A stretch of 43,155 nucleotides of DNA, taken from contig CAJXRD010000028.1 in NCBI GenBank assembly GCA_913058295.1, positions 1-43,155 on the forward strand, given 5' to 3'. The translations under genes were made by a program, and so were the position numbers. This DNA is from an uncultured Flavobacteriales bacterium. GTDB lineage: Bacteria > Bacteroidota > Bacteroidia > Flavobacteriales > Flavobacteriaceae. Positions within the stretch are counted from its first letter, which is position 1. Each line of letters starts with the position of its first letter. The notes under the pieces were generated by a model, which saw only the letters and a program-made list of their open reading frames with translations, had not been told where the DNA came from and did no database searches. This document shows, piece after piece, positions 1 through 7,051 of the stretch.

Positions 1-47
1 GAGATGCTCAGGAGTCTCGTGGGCTCGGAGATGTGTATAAGAGACAG
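1..47 (+). other. Nextera read-2 adapter and i7 index (artefact)
   Basis: Positions 14-47 are the 34-base Nextera read-2 transposase adapter, ending in the Tn5 mosaic end AGATGTGTATAAGAGACAG at 29-47. Positions 1-5 (GAGAT) match the end of the P7 primer, and 6-13 (GCTCAGGA) fit an 8-base i7 index. This is library construct, not genome. Genomic sequence starts at 48. Confidence 0.97.
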
Positions 48-344
48 CTATTTCTATTTTCAGTAACGCTTTCACATGCCCAAGAAATTACCAAATATGA
101 TTATTTAGAAGTGATTGTAATTCAGAAAATGAATAATAGCGGAAAAATTAAAAGGGTAAAAGTAGAAGATCAAAATTCGCTGGTTGGAAAAACAATCACC
201 ATTAAAGAAATGGAAGCGATAAAAGCAACTTCAGATTTACTTAATTATATGAATGCAAATAATTGGGAATATTTAGACAGAAAAGCAGTTACAGAAGAAA
301 GTGAACCTGTCTGGATGAGTTATATATTTAGGAAGCAGAAGTAG
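48..344 (+). CDS. Hypothetical exported protein, 5' end missing
   Basis: The open frame enters from the contig end. The genomic part starts at 48 on a codon boundary with the tail of a hydrophobic signal peptide (LFLFSVTLSHAQ), so cleavage after Ala-Gln is likely. About 86 mature residues follow. The body is a small, charged alpha/beta-type domain with the end motif NNWEYLDRKA...YIFRKQK, loosely like small DUF4177-type proteins; that resemblance is weak and I do not assign a family. Apparent start codons before 48 lie in the adapter and give a false N-terminus reading MYKRQ. A lipoprotein gene follows closely, so the two are probably co-transcribed. Confidence 0.7.
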   Translation, partial: LFLFSVTLSHAQEITKYDYLEVIVIQKMNNSGKIKRVKVEDQNSLVGKTITIKEMEAIKATSDLLNYMNANNWEYLDRKAVTEESEPVWMSYIFRKQK

Positions 345-379
345 TCTATTATGAGTTATTTTTTTAGACGGTATAATTA

Positions 380-907
380 TTGATTATAATTTTTTCAACT
401 TTTTATTCTTGTATCCCAGTTAAAATTGCACCAAATTTAGAAGAAGGAAAAGTGCTTAAAGCACGAAGATTTATACCCACACTAGGAAATAGATATGCTT
501 ATGTATTTGAAGATCTAAAAGATGCCAACGAGTTTTTTAAGTATGTAAATGCAAAATATCAAATCTCATATGATGACCTTGACGGGAATATTAAATTCTT
601 CATGGATGAGAATTCTTATTATTTAACCTTCTATGAAGTTAATAAAGAAACCAAAACTATTAATTTAATTCCAATGGTTACAGATGGTTTGTTAGAGGAG
701 AATGGTTATTCTCGGTCGTTTGAAAACCAATACACAAGTAGAATCGGAAAATGGTATATTGCTATTACGGTAACTGATGAAAAAATGAAAGATTGCTTGC
801 GACCAAAGTATGAGGAAAAAGCAGAAATGGAAAAATATTTAACAGAGCTTCAAGATGAATATTTGTCTACTGCCCATTATATTGAAGTGTACTTAAAAAG
901 TAAATAA
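380..907 (+). CDS. Hypothetical lipoprotein
   Basis: From a TTG start at 380 the product has 175 residues, with a hydrophobic N-terminus ending in FYSC at residues 8-11. This fits a lipobox and an acylated Cys11. The family is not recognised. The mature part is acidic and charged, with no cysteine cluster or enzyme motif I can see. The start is doubtful. A frame opening at ATG 351 encodes MSYFFRRYNY and stops at 381. If one T were missing near 378-380, the two frames would join into a textbook lipoprotein signal with two arginines before the hydrophobic stretch. It is followed at once by a strong terminator. Confidence 0.65.
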   Translation: MIIIFSTFYSCIPVKIAPNLEEGKVLKARRFIPTLGNRYAYVFEDLKDANEFFKYVNAKYQISYDDLDGNIKFFMDENSYYLTFYEVNKETKTINLIPMVTDGLLEENGYSRSFENQYTSRIGKWYIAITVTDEKMKDCLRPKYEEKAEMEKYLTELQDEYLSTAHYIEVYLKSK

Positions 908-910
908 AAT

Positions 911-943
911 AAAAAGCCCTTAACTTAAATTAAGGGCTTTTTT
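911..943 (+). terminator. Rho-independent terminator
   Basis: AAAAAGCCCTTAA (911-923) pairs with TTAAGGGCTTTTT (930-942) around a 6-base loop and ends in a T-run. It sits just behind the lipoprotein stop. The A-rich left side also lets it act for ahcY transcripts coming from the other side. Confidence 0.85.
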
Positions 944-960
944 ATTATGAAATTCTTTGG

Positions 961-981
961 TCACTGAGCTTGTCGAAGTGA
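961..981. repeat. Palindromic element, TCGACAAG-CTC core (copy 1)
   Basis: Arms TCACT / AGTGA enclose the core GAGCTTGTCGA, which is the reverse complement of TCGACAAGCTC. It lies between the convergent lipoprotein and ahcY genes. It belongs to the same family as the copies near 13.1, 13.7 and 19.4 kb. Confidence 0.8.
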
Positions 982-999
982 GCAAATTCTGAATGATAA

Positions 1000-2316
1000 C
1001 TAGTATCTATAATGCTCAGGCTTATAAGGACCATCTACTGTTACGCCAATATAACTTGCTTGGTCTTCACGTAATTCAGTTAGTTCCACACCTATTTTTG
1101 CTAAATGTAATTTTGCTACTTTTTCATCTAAAGATTTAGGTAACATATACACTTCATTTTCATAAGCATCTTTGTTTGTCCAAAGCTCTATCTGTGCTAA
1201 TGTTTGGTTGGTAAATGAGTTGCTCATTACAAAGCTTGGATGACCAGTTGCACAACCTAAGTTTACCAAACGTCCTTCAGCAAGAATGATAATGTCTTTG
1301 CCATTAATAGTATATTTATCTACTTGTGGTTTAATAGTATCTTTAGTGTTTCCATGGTTTTCATTTAACCATGCCATATCAATTTCATTATCAAAGTGCC
1401 CAATATTACAAACAATAATCTTGTCCTTCATTGCTTCAAAATGTCGTCCTTGAATAATATCTTTATTTCCAGTTGTAGTAATTACGATATCTGCATTACC
1501 AATAACTGTTTCTAATTTCTTTACTTCAAAACCGTCCATTGCAGCTTGTAAAGCACAGATAGGATCAATTTCAGTAACCGTAACGATACTTCCTGCACCA
1601 CTAAAAGAAGCGGCAGTACCTTTACCAACATCACCATAACCACAAACTACCACACGTTTACCAGCTAACATTACATCTGTAGCACGACGAATTGCATCTA
1701 CAGCACTTTCGCGGCATCCGTATTTATTATCGAATTTAGATTTAGTAACCGAATCGTTTACATTAATAGCAGGCATCGGCAATGTTCCATTTTTTACACG
1801 TTCGTATAATCTATGAACACCAGTTGTAGTTTCTTCACTTAATCCATTAATTCCATCTGCTAATTCAGGAAAACGATCTAAAACCATATTGGTTAAATCT
1901 CCACCATCATCAAGAATCATATTAAGTGGTTTTCTGTCTTCACCAAAGAATAAGGTTTGTTCGATACACCAATCAAATTCTTCTTCGGTCATATCTTTCC
2001 AAGCATAAACAGAAGTTCCTGCAGCAGCAATTGCAGCAGCAGCTTGATCTTGGGTTGAAAAAATATTACAAGAACTCCAAGTTACTTCTGCTCCAAGTGC
2101 TTGTAAAGTTTCAATTAAAACTGCAGTTTGGATAGTCATATGCAAACAACCAGCAATACGAGCACCTTTTAAAGGTTGTTCGTTTTTATACTCATCACGT
2201 AAGGACATTAGCCCTGGCATTTCTGCTTCGGCAAGTTTTATTTCTTTTCGTCCCCAATCAGATAGGGAAATATCTTTTACTTTAAAGGCTGTGTAAGCTT
2301 TCGTTTTAGTTGACAT
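1000..2316 (-). CDS. ahcY: Adenosylhomocysteinase
   Basis: This cytosolic enzyme hydrolyses S-adenosylhomocysteine to adenosine and homocysteine, closing the methyl cycle after SAM-dependent methylation. The 438-residue length is normal for the bacterial family. Visible signatures are [17 protein letters not shown] near residues 55-71, the substrate region with [11 protein letters not shown] (187-197) and Cys201, the NAD-binding loop GYGDVGKG (226-233) and the family-typical C-terminal tail KPEHYRY. The gene stands alone, divergent from the phosphopantetheinyl transferase operon. Nothing in it looks damaged. Confidence 0.97.
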   Translation of the reverse strand: MSTKTKAYTAFKVKDISLSDWGRKEIKLAEAEMPGLMSLRDEYKNEQPLKGARIAGCLHMTIQTAVLIETLQALGAEVTWSSCNIFSTQDQAAAAIAAAGTSVYAWKDMTEEEFDWCIEQTLFFGEDRKPLNMILDDGGDLTNMVLDRFPELADGINGLSEETTTGVHRLYERVKNGTLPMPAINVNDSVTKSKFDNKYGCRESAVDAIRRATDVMLAGKRVVVCGYGDVGKGTAASFSGAGSIVTVTEIDPICALQAAMDGFEVKKLETVIGNADIVITTTGNKDIIQGRHFEAMKDKIIVCNIGHFDNEIDMAWLNENHGNTKDTIKPQVDKYTINGKDIIILAEGRLVNLGCATGHPSFVMSNSFTNQTLAQIELWTNKDAYENEVYMLPKSLDEKVAKLHLAKIGVELTELREDQASYIGVTVDGPYKPEHYRY

Positions 2317-2322
2317 AATTAT

Positions 2323-2330
2323 TATCTTTG
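2323..2330 (+). promoter_or_regulatory. Candidate -7 promoter element of the 2426-6862 operon
   Basis: TATCTTTG matches the Bacteroidota -7 consensus TAnnTTTG, 96 bases before the first start codon. No clear -33 TTTG is seen at the usual spacing. A hairpin (2336-2353) would lie at the very 5' end of such a transcript. Confidence 0.35.
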
Positions 2331-2335
2331 TTTCG

Positions 2336-2353
2336 TTCCTGCAAAGGCAGGAA
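2336..2353. repeat. Short perfect inverted repeat TTCCTGC / GCAGGAA
   Basis: Two 7-base arms are separated by AAAG in the gap between ahcY and the phosphopantetheinyl transferase gene. There is no T-run, so it is not an obvious terminator. It could be a dispersed palindrome or a 5' UTR hairpin. Confidence 0.6.
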
Positions 2354-2425
2354 TATTATTATTAATACTGAATTTACCTTCGGTTTTTTCGAATTGCAAA
2401 AGTAAGTAATATACTTTAATATTTT

Positions 2426-3073
2426 ATGCCTCTTTACAAAACTATAACAGTAAATTCTACAACTAAAGTGCTCATTTGGAAGATTGAAGAATCTTTTGAA
2501 ACGCTATCTGAAGATCTTGTGCTTACAGAAAGGAGTAAGAGTAGAGTTGTTGGAATGAGAAGCGAATTACATCGAAGAGGATTTATTAGTATTCGACATT
2601 TATTAGCTTCAGAAGGATATACAGATCGCGATTTGTTTTATGATGAAAATGGGAAGCCGCATTTAAAAGACGGGAAACATATTTCGATAACACATTCTTT
2701 TAATTTTTCAGCAATCATTATTAGTGATATTGAAGTAGGAATAGATGTAGAGAAAAAACGTGAAAAAATATTAAGAATAGCCCATAAGTTCACCAATTTT
2801 GAGGATTATCAAAATTTAATTCATAAAGATGTAATTGTTAGAAAGCTTACTATTGTTTGGTGTGCAAAGGAATCGCTTTATAAAAGTTTTAATAGGGTAG
2901 GCTTGACATTTCTAAACCATATTAATGTAGAAGATTTTAGTTTGTACCAAAACGAGACTACTGCAAATGTGGATTTTGAAGATAAAATAGAAGGATATCA
3001 TATATCGTTTTTAGAGTTTGAAGGGTTTACTTGCGCCTATGCTTTGCTTAATGACAGAAAGAAGAATGGGTAA
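2426..3073 (+). CDS. 4'-phosphopantetheinyl transferase, Sfp type
   Basis: The enzyme moves the phosphopantetheine arm of CoA onto carrier proteins (ACP, PCP or similar). The 215-residue length fits the Sfp group rather than the short AcpS group. Motifs are ISITHS at 86-91, the Mg-binding GIDVE at 105-109 (Asp107) and WCAKESLYK at 145-153 (Glu149 and Lys153 positions). It is the first gene of a tight six-gene run and its 3' end overlaps the GGGP synthase start by 8 bases. Whether it serves fatty acid ACP or a secondary-metabolite carrier cannot be told from this window, which holds no carrier protein. Confidence 0.9.
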   Translation: MPLYKTITVNSTTKVLIWKIEESFETLSEDLVLTERSKSRVVGMRSELHRRGFISIRHLLASEGYTDRDLFYDENGKPHLKDGKHISITHSFNFSAIIISDIEVGIDVEKKREKILRIAHKFTNFEDYQNLIHKDVIVRKLTIVWCAKESLYKSFNRVGLTFLNHINVEDFSLYQNETTANVDFEDKIEGYHISFLEFEGFTCAYALLNDRKKNG

Positions 3074-3767
3074 AAATAAATTCATTTCATTTTTAAATAC
3101 TTCAATTTCTAAAAAGGAAAAGCAATTAGCGATCTTAATCGATCCAGATGTTTTTGATAATTCTGAAGCAGCATATTTTTTAAATAAATTACCAGCACAA
3201 ACCACTCATTTATTTGTAGGTGGTAGTACTGTTGAAAAGGATAAGACAGAAGCTACTGTAATTGCATTAAAAAAGTATTGTTCCTTACCTGTTTTTCTAT
3301 TTCCTGGAGATGAATCACAAATCACGCAAAGTGCAGATGGGATTCTATTTTTATCTCTTATTTCTGGAAGAAATCCTGAATATTTAATTGAGCAACAAGT
3401 AAAATCTGTTTCTAAACTTAGAGATTCAAGTTTAGAAATAATGCCAACAGGGTATCTATTAATTGAAGGAGGAAATAAATCTGCTGTAGAAAGAGTAAGT
3501 GAAACGAAACCTATATCTCAGGATGATATTCAGACCATAGTGGATACTGCTTTAGCGGGAGAATATTTAGGAATGAAATTAATATATTTAGAAGCGGGAT
3601 CTGGTGCTAAAAATCCAGTGAATACAAATATTATAAGTGCTGTAAAGGAAGCGATTAATATTCCGTTATTTGTTGGAGGAGGAATTAAAAACGAAATGCA
3701 AAAAAAAGAAGCCTATGCTGCTGGAGCAGATTTGGTAGTGATGGGAACTTTTTTTGAAAACAAATAA
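3066..3767 (+). CDS. Geranylgeranylglyceryl phosphate synthase family protein
   Basis: This TIM-barrel prenyltransferase joins a polyprenyl diphosphate to sn-glycerol-1-phosphate, the chemistry that makes archaeal ether lipids. Bacteroidota carry a family branch that keeps this activity. Visible motifs include AILIDPD near the N-terminus, FVGGSTVEKDKT, GYLLIEGG, YLEAGSGAKNPV and the phosphate-binding LFVGGGIKN. ATG 3066 gives 233 residues, the normal size. An upstream in-frame GTG at 3018 would start inside the preceding gene and adds a non-conserved stretch. The gene overlaps the upstream transferase and is followed by pnuC after 2 bases. Confidence 0.88.
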   Translation: MGKNKFISFLNTSISKKEKQLAILIDPDVFDNSEAAYFLNKLPAQTTHLFVGGSTVEKDKTEATVIALKKYCSLPVFLFPGDESQITQSADGILFLSLISGRNPEYLIEQQVKSVSKLRDSSLEIMPTGYLLIEGGNKSAVERVSETKPISQDDIQTIVDTALAGEYLGMKLIYLEAGSGAKNPVNTNIISAVKEAINIPLFVGGGIKNEMQKKEAYAAGADLVVMGTFFENK

Positions 3768-3769
3768 CT

Positions 3770-4399
3770 ATGGAGCCTATTTTTGATTTTTTCCTTGAAC
3801 CTTATAAAACAGCTACAACGGCTAATATTAATTTAGAAGTTTTAGCGGCTGTTTTCGGTATCGCTAGCGTATGGTTTGCCAAGAAAGAAAGTATTTGGGT
3901 ATTCCCAACAGGAATTATTAGTACGGCGATTTATGTGTATATCTGCTTCAATTTTACCTTGTATGGCGATTTAATAATCAATATATACTATACTTTAATG
4001 AGTGTTTATGGCTGGTATATGTGGTCGAAAATGGTAAAAGGTCATCATTTAGAGATTACTGTATTAAATAAAAAAGACAGTTTAAAAGCCTTAGGAATAT
4101 TTGTAAGTACAGCTGTTTTTGTAATTTTAGTGTATTTGTATTTTGATCGATTTGATAGAATGACAGATTATTTTGATACGTTCACAACAGGAGTGTTTTT
4201 TGCAGCAATGTGGTTAATGGCAAATAAAAAAGTGGAACATTGGCTGCTTTGGATTGCAGGAAATATCATTTCAATACCCTTATATTTTATCAAAGGACTA
4301 GGATTTACAGGAATACAATTTATTATCTTTTTAATATTAGCAATTTTAGGATATCTAGAATGGAAAAAAATCTTAAACAAGCAAAATCAAACTGCTTAA
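3770..4399 (+). CDS. PnuC-family vitamin transporter (nicotinamide riboside or thiamine)
   Basis: This is a 209-residue inner-membrane protein with about seven hydrophobic segments. PnuC-family transporters are energy-independent facilitators whose substrate is trapped by phosphorylation inside the cell. The C-terminal signature WLMANKKVEHWLLWIAGN (148-165) includes a WxxW pair (Trp158, Trp161), and NIYYTLMSVYGWYMW (71-85) matches the family core. The next gene is a NadR-like kinase whose start lies 40 bases inside this gene, which suggests translational coupling. That pairing argues for nicotinamide riboside (PnuC). The TPP riboswitch and receptor 2.5 kb downstream argue for thiamine (PnuT). 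I cannot decide between them. Confidence 0.85.
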   Translation: MEPIFDFFLEPYKTATTANINLEVLAAVFGIASVWFAKKESIWVFPTGIISTAIYVYICFNFTLYGDLIINIYYTLMSVYGWYMWSKMVKGHHLEITVLNKKDSLKALGIFVSTAVFVILVYLYFDRFDRMTDYFDTFTTGVFFAAMWLMANKKVEHWLLWIAGNIISIPLYFIKGLGFTGIQFIIFLILAILGYLEWKKILNKQNQTA

Positions 4400-4929
4400 A
4401 AGTAACCTTATTTGGTCCTGAATCTACAGGAAAAACAACCTTAGCAAAACAGTTAGCTAGGTATTATAATTCGATTTGGGTTCCAGAATATGCAAGGGCA
4501 TATTTACAAAGAAAATGGAACGATGAACGAAAAACCTGTGAGCAATCTGATCTTTTACCCATAGCCACAGGACAGATGAAACTTGAAAATGAATCGGCAC
4601 AAAAAACAGATACCGTATTAATTTGTGATACAGATTTATTGGAAACCAAGGTGTATTCTGAGGAATATTATGAAGGAACTTGCGATCCCATATTAGAAAA
4701 ATATGCTTTAGAGAATACTTACGATTTGTATTTTTTAACTTATATTGATTCACCTTGGGAAGCAGATGATTTAAGAGATAAGCCCGACGAAAGAAAACAA
4801 ATGTTTACTGCATTTGAAGACACATTAATAAAATATAATAGACCCTATGTTTTATTAAAAGGAAGTAAAGCTGAACGATTAGAAGAAGCAGTTAAACATA
4901 TAGATTTATTATTAAAAGCGAAACATTGA
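4360..4929 (+). CDS. NadR-like P-loop kinase (ribosylnicotinamide kinase type)
   Basis: The product has 189 residues from ATG 4360. Walker A is GPESTGKTT at 19-27. VPEYAR at 41-46, ICDTD at 88-92 and SPWEADDLRDKPDERKQMF near 131-149 match the kinase domain of NadR, which phosphorylates nicotinamide riboside. The NMN adenylyltransferase domain and DNA-binding domain of full NadR are absent. A longer reading from 4240 would run antiparallel to no signal and lies wholly within pnuC, so it is rejected. The gene overlaps pnuC by 40 bases and DUF4301 by 4. It is the likely trapping kinase for whatever the transporter imports. Confidence 0.85.
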   Translation: MEKNLKQAKSNCLKVTLFGPESTGKTTLAKQLARYYNSIWVPEYARAYLQRKWNDERKTCEQSDLLPIATGQMKLENESAQKTDTVLICDTDLLETKVYSEEYYEGTCDPILEKYALENTYDLYFLTYIDSPWEADDLRDKPDERKQMFTAFEDTLIKYNRPYVLLKGSKAERLEEAVKHIDLLLKAKH

Positions 4930-6458
4930 ATTTAACTAAGAAAGATATTCAGCAATTAAAAGACCATGGGCTTACTATAGAAAAGGTATATAGACAACTA
5001 GAGTCTTTTTCTAATGGAATTCCCTTTGTAGATATAGTGACAGCAGCCTCTGTTGGCAATGGTATTGAGGTAATTGTGCCAGAGAATCAGCAAAAGTTGA
5101 TTGATTTTTATGAAGATAGAAAAGATAAAAAGGATATTGTAAAATTCATTCCTGCTTCTGGAGCTGCCACAAGAATGTTTAAGTTTCTTTTCGAGTTTTT
5201 AGAAAGTTATGATCCAGAAAAAGAAACGTTGAACGCTTTTTTAAAGAATGGAGATTATAAAGATCTTTCCGCTTTTGTAAATTCCATAAAAGACTTTGCT
5301 TTTTTAAGTGCTGTTAGAAAAAAAATAAGAAATAAATACCCAGATTTTAAACATGGCACCAAAGGATTGCGAGCTCATCTGTTCGTGAAGACAATGTTGG
5401 AAGAAAGTGGACTTAATTATTCTAACATGCCAAAAGGATTGATTCCATTTCATAAGTATAATAAATATGCGACTACTGCCTTTGAAGAGCATTTGTATGA
5501 AACCGCTTTTTATGCTTCGGTGAATGATAATGTTTATTTGCATTTTACTTTTTCAGAAAAACATGTGCCATTTTTTAAGGAGGAATTTGAATCTGTGAAA
5601 AACAGGGTTTCCAAAAAAACTAAAACAGAATTTCATATTTCTTATTCATTTCAGAAAAAAGGAACAGATACTATTGCAGTTAAAACAAACAATACTTTGT
5701 TTAGGGATGTAGATAATAATTTGGTGTTTCGTCCTTCTGGTCATGGGGCATTGCTAGAGAATCTAAATGAAGTAGATGCAGATATTATATTTGTAAAAAA
5801 CATAGACAATGTAGCTGCAGAAGAATATGTAGAAGAGATTGCATATTATAAAAAGGTATTGGCTGGGAAATTATTATGGATTCAAGAAAAAGCTTTTTTA
5901 TACCTAAAAGAAGTGTTAAAAGAGGGGGTTTCTCAGGATAAAGTTAACGAGATAAAATCTTTTCTTTGGAACGAATTAAACATAAAAGAATCTCCTAGTG
6001 ATCCAAAATTAATAGGAGAAATTTTAGATAGGCCTATTCGTGTATGTGGTGTTGTGAAAAATACAGGAGCTCCAGGCGGTGGTCCTTTTTGGGTTAAAAA
6101 TAAAAACGAAGAGATCTCTTTGCAAATTGTAGAAATGACTCAAATAGATTCTAATGACTCTCGCCTAGATGCAATGATTAGTGAAGCTACTCATTTTAAT
6201 CCCGTAGACATTGTTTGTGGAGTAAGGAATTATAAAGGGGAAAAGTATGATTTAGCAAAATACTTAGATCCCAATGCTGGAATTATTTCAGAGAAATCTC
6301 AAGATGGAAAATCGTTAAAGGCATTAGAACTTCCAGGATTATGGAATGGCGCTATGGCTGGTTGGAATACCGCTTTTGTTGAAGTGCCATTAGAAACTTT
6401 TAATCCTGTAAAAACAGTAATCGATTTATTAAATAAGGAACATCGCCCTAATGCATAA
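4926..6458 (+). CDS. DUF4301 family protein, nucleotidyltransferase-like
   Basis: This is a 510-residue cytosolic protein of a Bacteroidota family without a known role. The sequence shows IPASGAATRMFK at 75-86, which resembles the GxGTRM loop of sugar-1-phosphate nucleotidyltransferases. RPSGHGALLENL (269-280) followed by FVKNIDN (289-295) resembles the GHG...NxDN segment of UDP-sugar pyrophosphorylases. GAPGGGPFWV (381-390) and LWNGAMAGWNTAF (472-484) are further glycine- and tryptophan-rich blocks. I infer a GT-A-type nucleotidyltransferase fold with an unknown substrate. The TTG start overlaps the kinase stop (TTGA), a sign of coupled translation and shared function. Confidence 0.82.
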   Translation: MNLTKKDIQQLKDHGLTIEKVYRQLESFSNGIPFVDIVTAASVGNGIEVIVPENQQKLIDFYEDRKDKKDIVKFIPASGAATRMFKFLFEFLESYDPEKETLNAFLKNGDYKDLSAFVNSIKDFAFLSAVRKKIRNKYPDFKHGTKGLRAHLFVKTMLEESGLNYSNMPKGLIPFHKYNKYATTAFEEHLYETAFYASVNDNVYLHFTFSEKHVPFFKEEFESVKNRVSKKTKTEFHISYSFQKKGTDTIAVKTNNTLFRDVDNNLVFRPSGHGALLENLNEVDADIIFVKNIDNVAAEEYVEEIAYYKKVLAGKLLWIQEKAFLYLKEVLKEGVSQDKVNEIKSFLWNELNIKESPSDPKLIGEILDRPIRVCGVVKNTGAPGGGPFWVKNKNEEISLQIVEMTQIDSNDSRLDAMISEATHFNPVDIVCGVRNYKGEKYDLAKYLDPNAGIISEKSQDGKSLKALELPGLWNGAMAGWNTAFVEVPLETFNPVKTVIDLLNKEHRPNA

Positions 6459-6862
6459 TGAATGTAAATGTTATACTCACCGAGTTAAGATTTAAGGCAG
6501 TACGGAGCAGTGGTCCTGGAGGACAACATGTAAATAAAACTGCAACAAAAATTGAACTTAGTTTAGGGATTGCGGATTCTCTTGCTTTTTCTGAAGAGGA
6601 GAGAGAACTCTTATTAAAAAAATTAAAAACGAAACTTTCTTCGGAAGGGGTTCTCCAGCTTTCTTGTGGAGAAACTAGAAGTCAGCATCGAAATAAAGCT
6701 ATTGTCATTGATCGTCTAATAGAATTATTGACTAAAAGCTTAAAAAAGCAGAAGCCTCGTAAAAAAACAAAACCCTCTAGACGTGCAATAGAAAAAAGGT
6801 TAAACACTAAAAAGAATAAAGCCTTAAAAAAAACAAATAGGAAACCTCCAAAAATTGATTAA
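6458..6862 (+). CDS. arfB: Alternative ribosome-rescue factor ArfB (YaeJ-like)
   Basis: This peptidyl-tRNA hydrolase frees ribosomes stalled on mRNAs lacking a stop codon. The GGQ catalytic motif is in SSGPGGQHVNKTATK (17-31). The C-terminal third is a lysine/arginine-rich tail (KKQKPRKKTKPSRRAIEKR and onward) that in this family inserts into the empty mRNA channel. The length of 134 residues is usual, and too short for RF1 or RF2. Its start overlaps the DUF4301 stop (TAATG). It ends the operon. Confidence 0.93.
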   Translation: MNVNVILTELRFKAVRSSGPGGQHVNKTATKIELSLGIADSLAFSEEERELLLKKLKTKLSSEGVLQLSCGETRSQHRNKAIVIDRLIELLTKSLKKQKPRKKTKPSRRAIEKRLNTKKNKALKKTNRKPPKID

Positions 6863-6867
6863 TTAAT

Positions 6868-6875
6868 TATCTTTG
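6868..6875 (+). promoter_or_regulatory. -7 promoter element driving the TPP riboswitch transcript
   Basis: TATCTTTG fits TAnnTTTG. The predicted start of transcription, a few bases downstream, falls directly at the 5' edge of the riboswitch (about 6884). That placement supports it, although no well-spaced -33 element is visible. Confidence 0.5.
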
Positions 6876-6883
6876 TCGCATCT

Positions 6884-6985
6884 CAAAGGGGTGCCTATAG
6901 AATGTAGGTTTTATTATAAAACCGTAATTCCAGAAGCTGAGATTATACCCATAGAACCTGGAACAGGTAATGCTGTTTAGGAAAA
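6884..6985 (+). promoter_or_regulatory. TPP riboswitch (THI element)
   Basis: The conserved TPP aptamer blocks appear in order: AAAGGGGTGCC (6885-6895), an internal P3 hairpin GGTTTTA-TTA-TAAAACC (6907-6923), CTGAGA (6937-6942) followed by TTATACCC, GAACCTG (6954-6960) and GGTAATGC (6966-6973). Riboswitches of this class switch off thiamine synthesis or uptake genes when TPP is plentiful. The only gene directly downstream is the TonB-dependent receptor, so that receptor is probably a thiamine or thiamine-precursor importer. AAAGGGGT (6885-6892) is complementary to ACCCCTTT (7038-7045) just before the start codon, a possible switch contact. Confidence 0.93.
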
Positions 6986-7051
6986 TAAAGAGGAATATTT
7001 CCTTGAACAAACTATTTTAAATTAATAATAAATAATTACCCCTTTTATTTA

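Noticed and set aside
33-47. GTG start giving MYKRQ for the first gene
   Set aside because: These codons are adapter sequence. The true start is lost beyond the contig end.
4240-4359. N-terminal extension of the NadR-like kinase
   Set aside because: Would lie fully within pnuC and adds 40 residues that do not fit the family. ATG 4360 gives the usual length.
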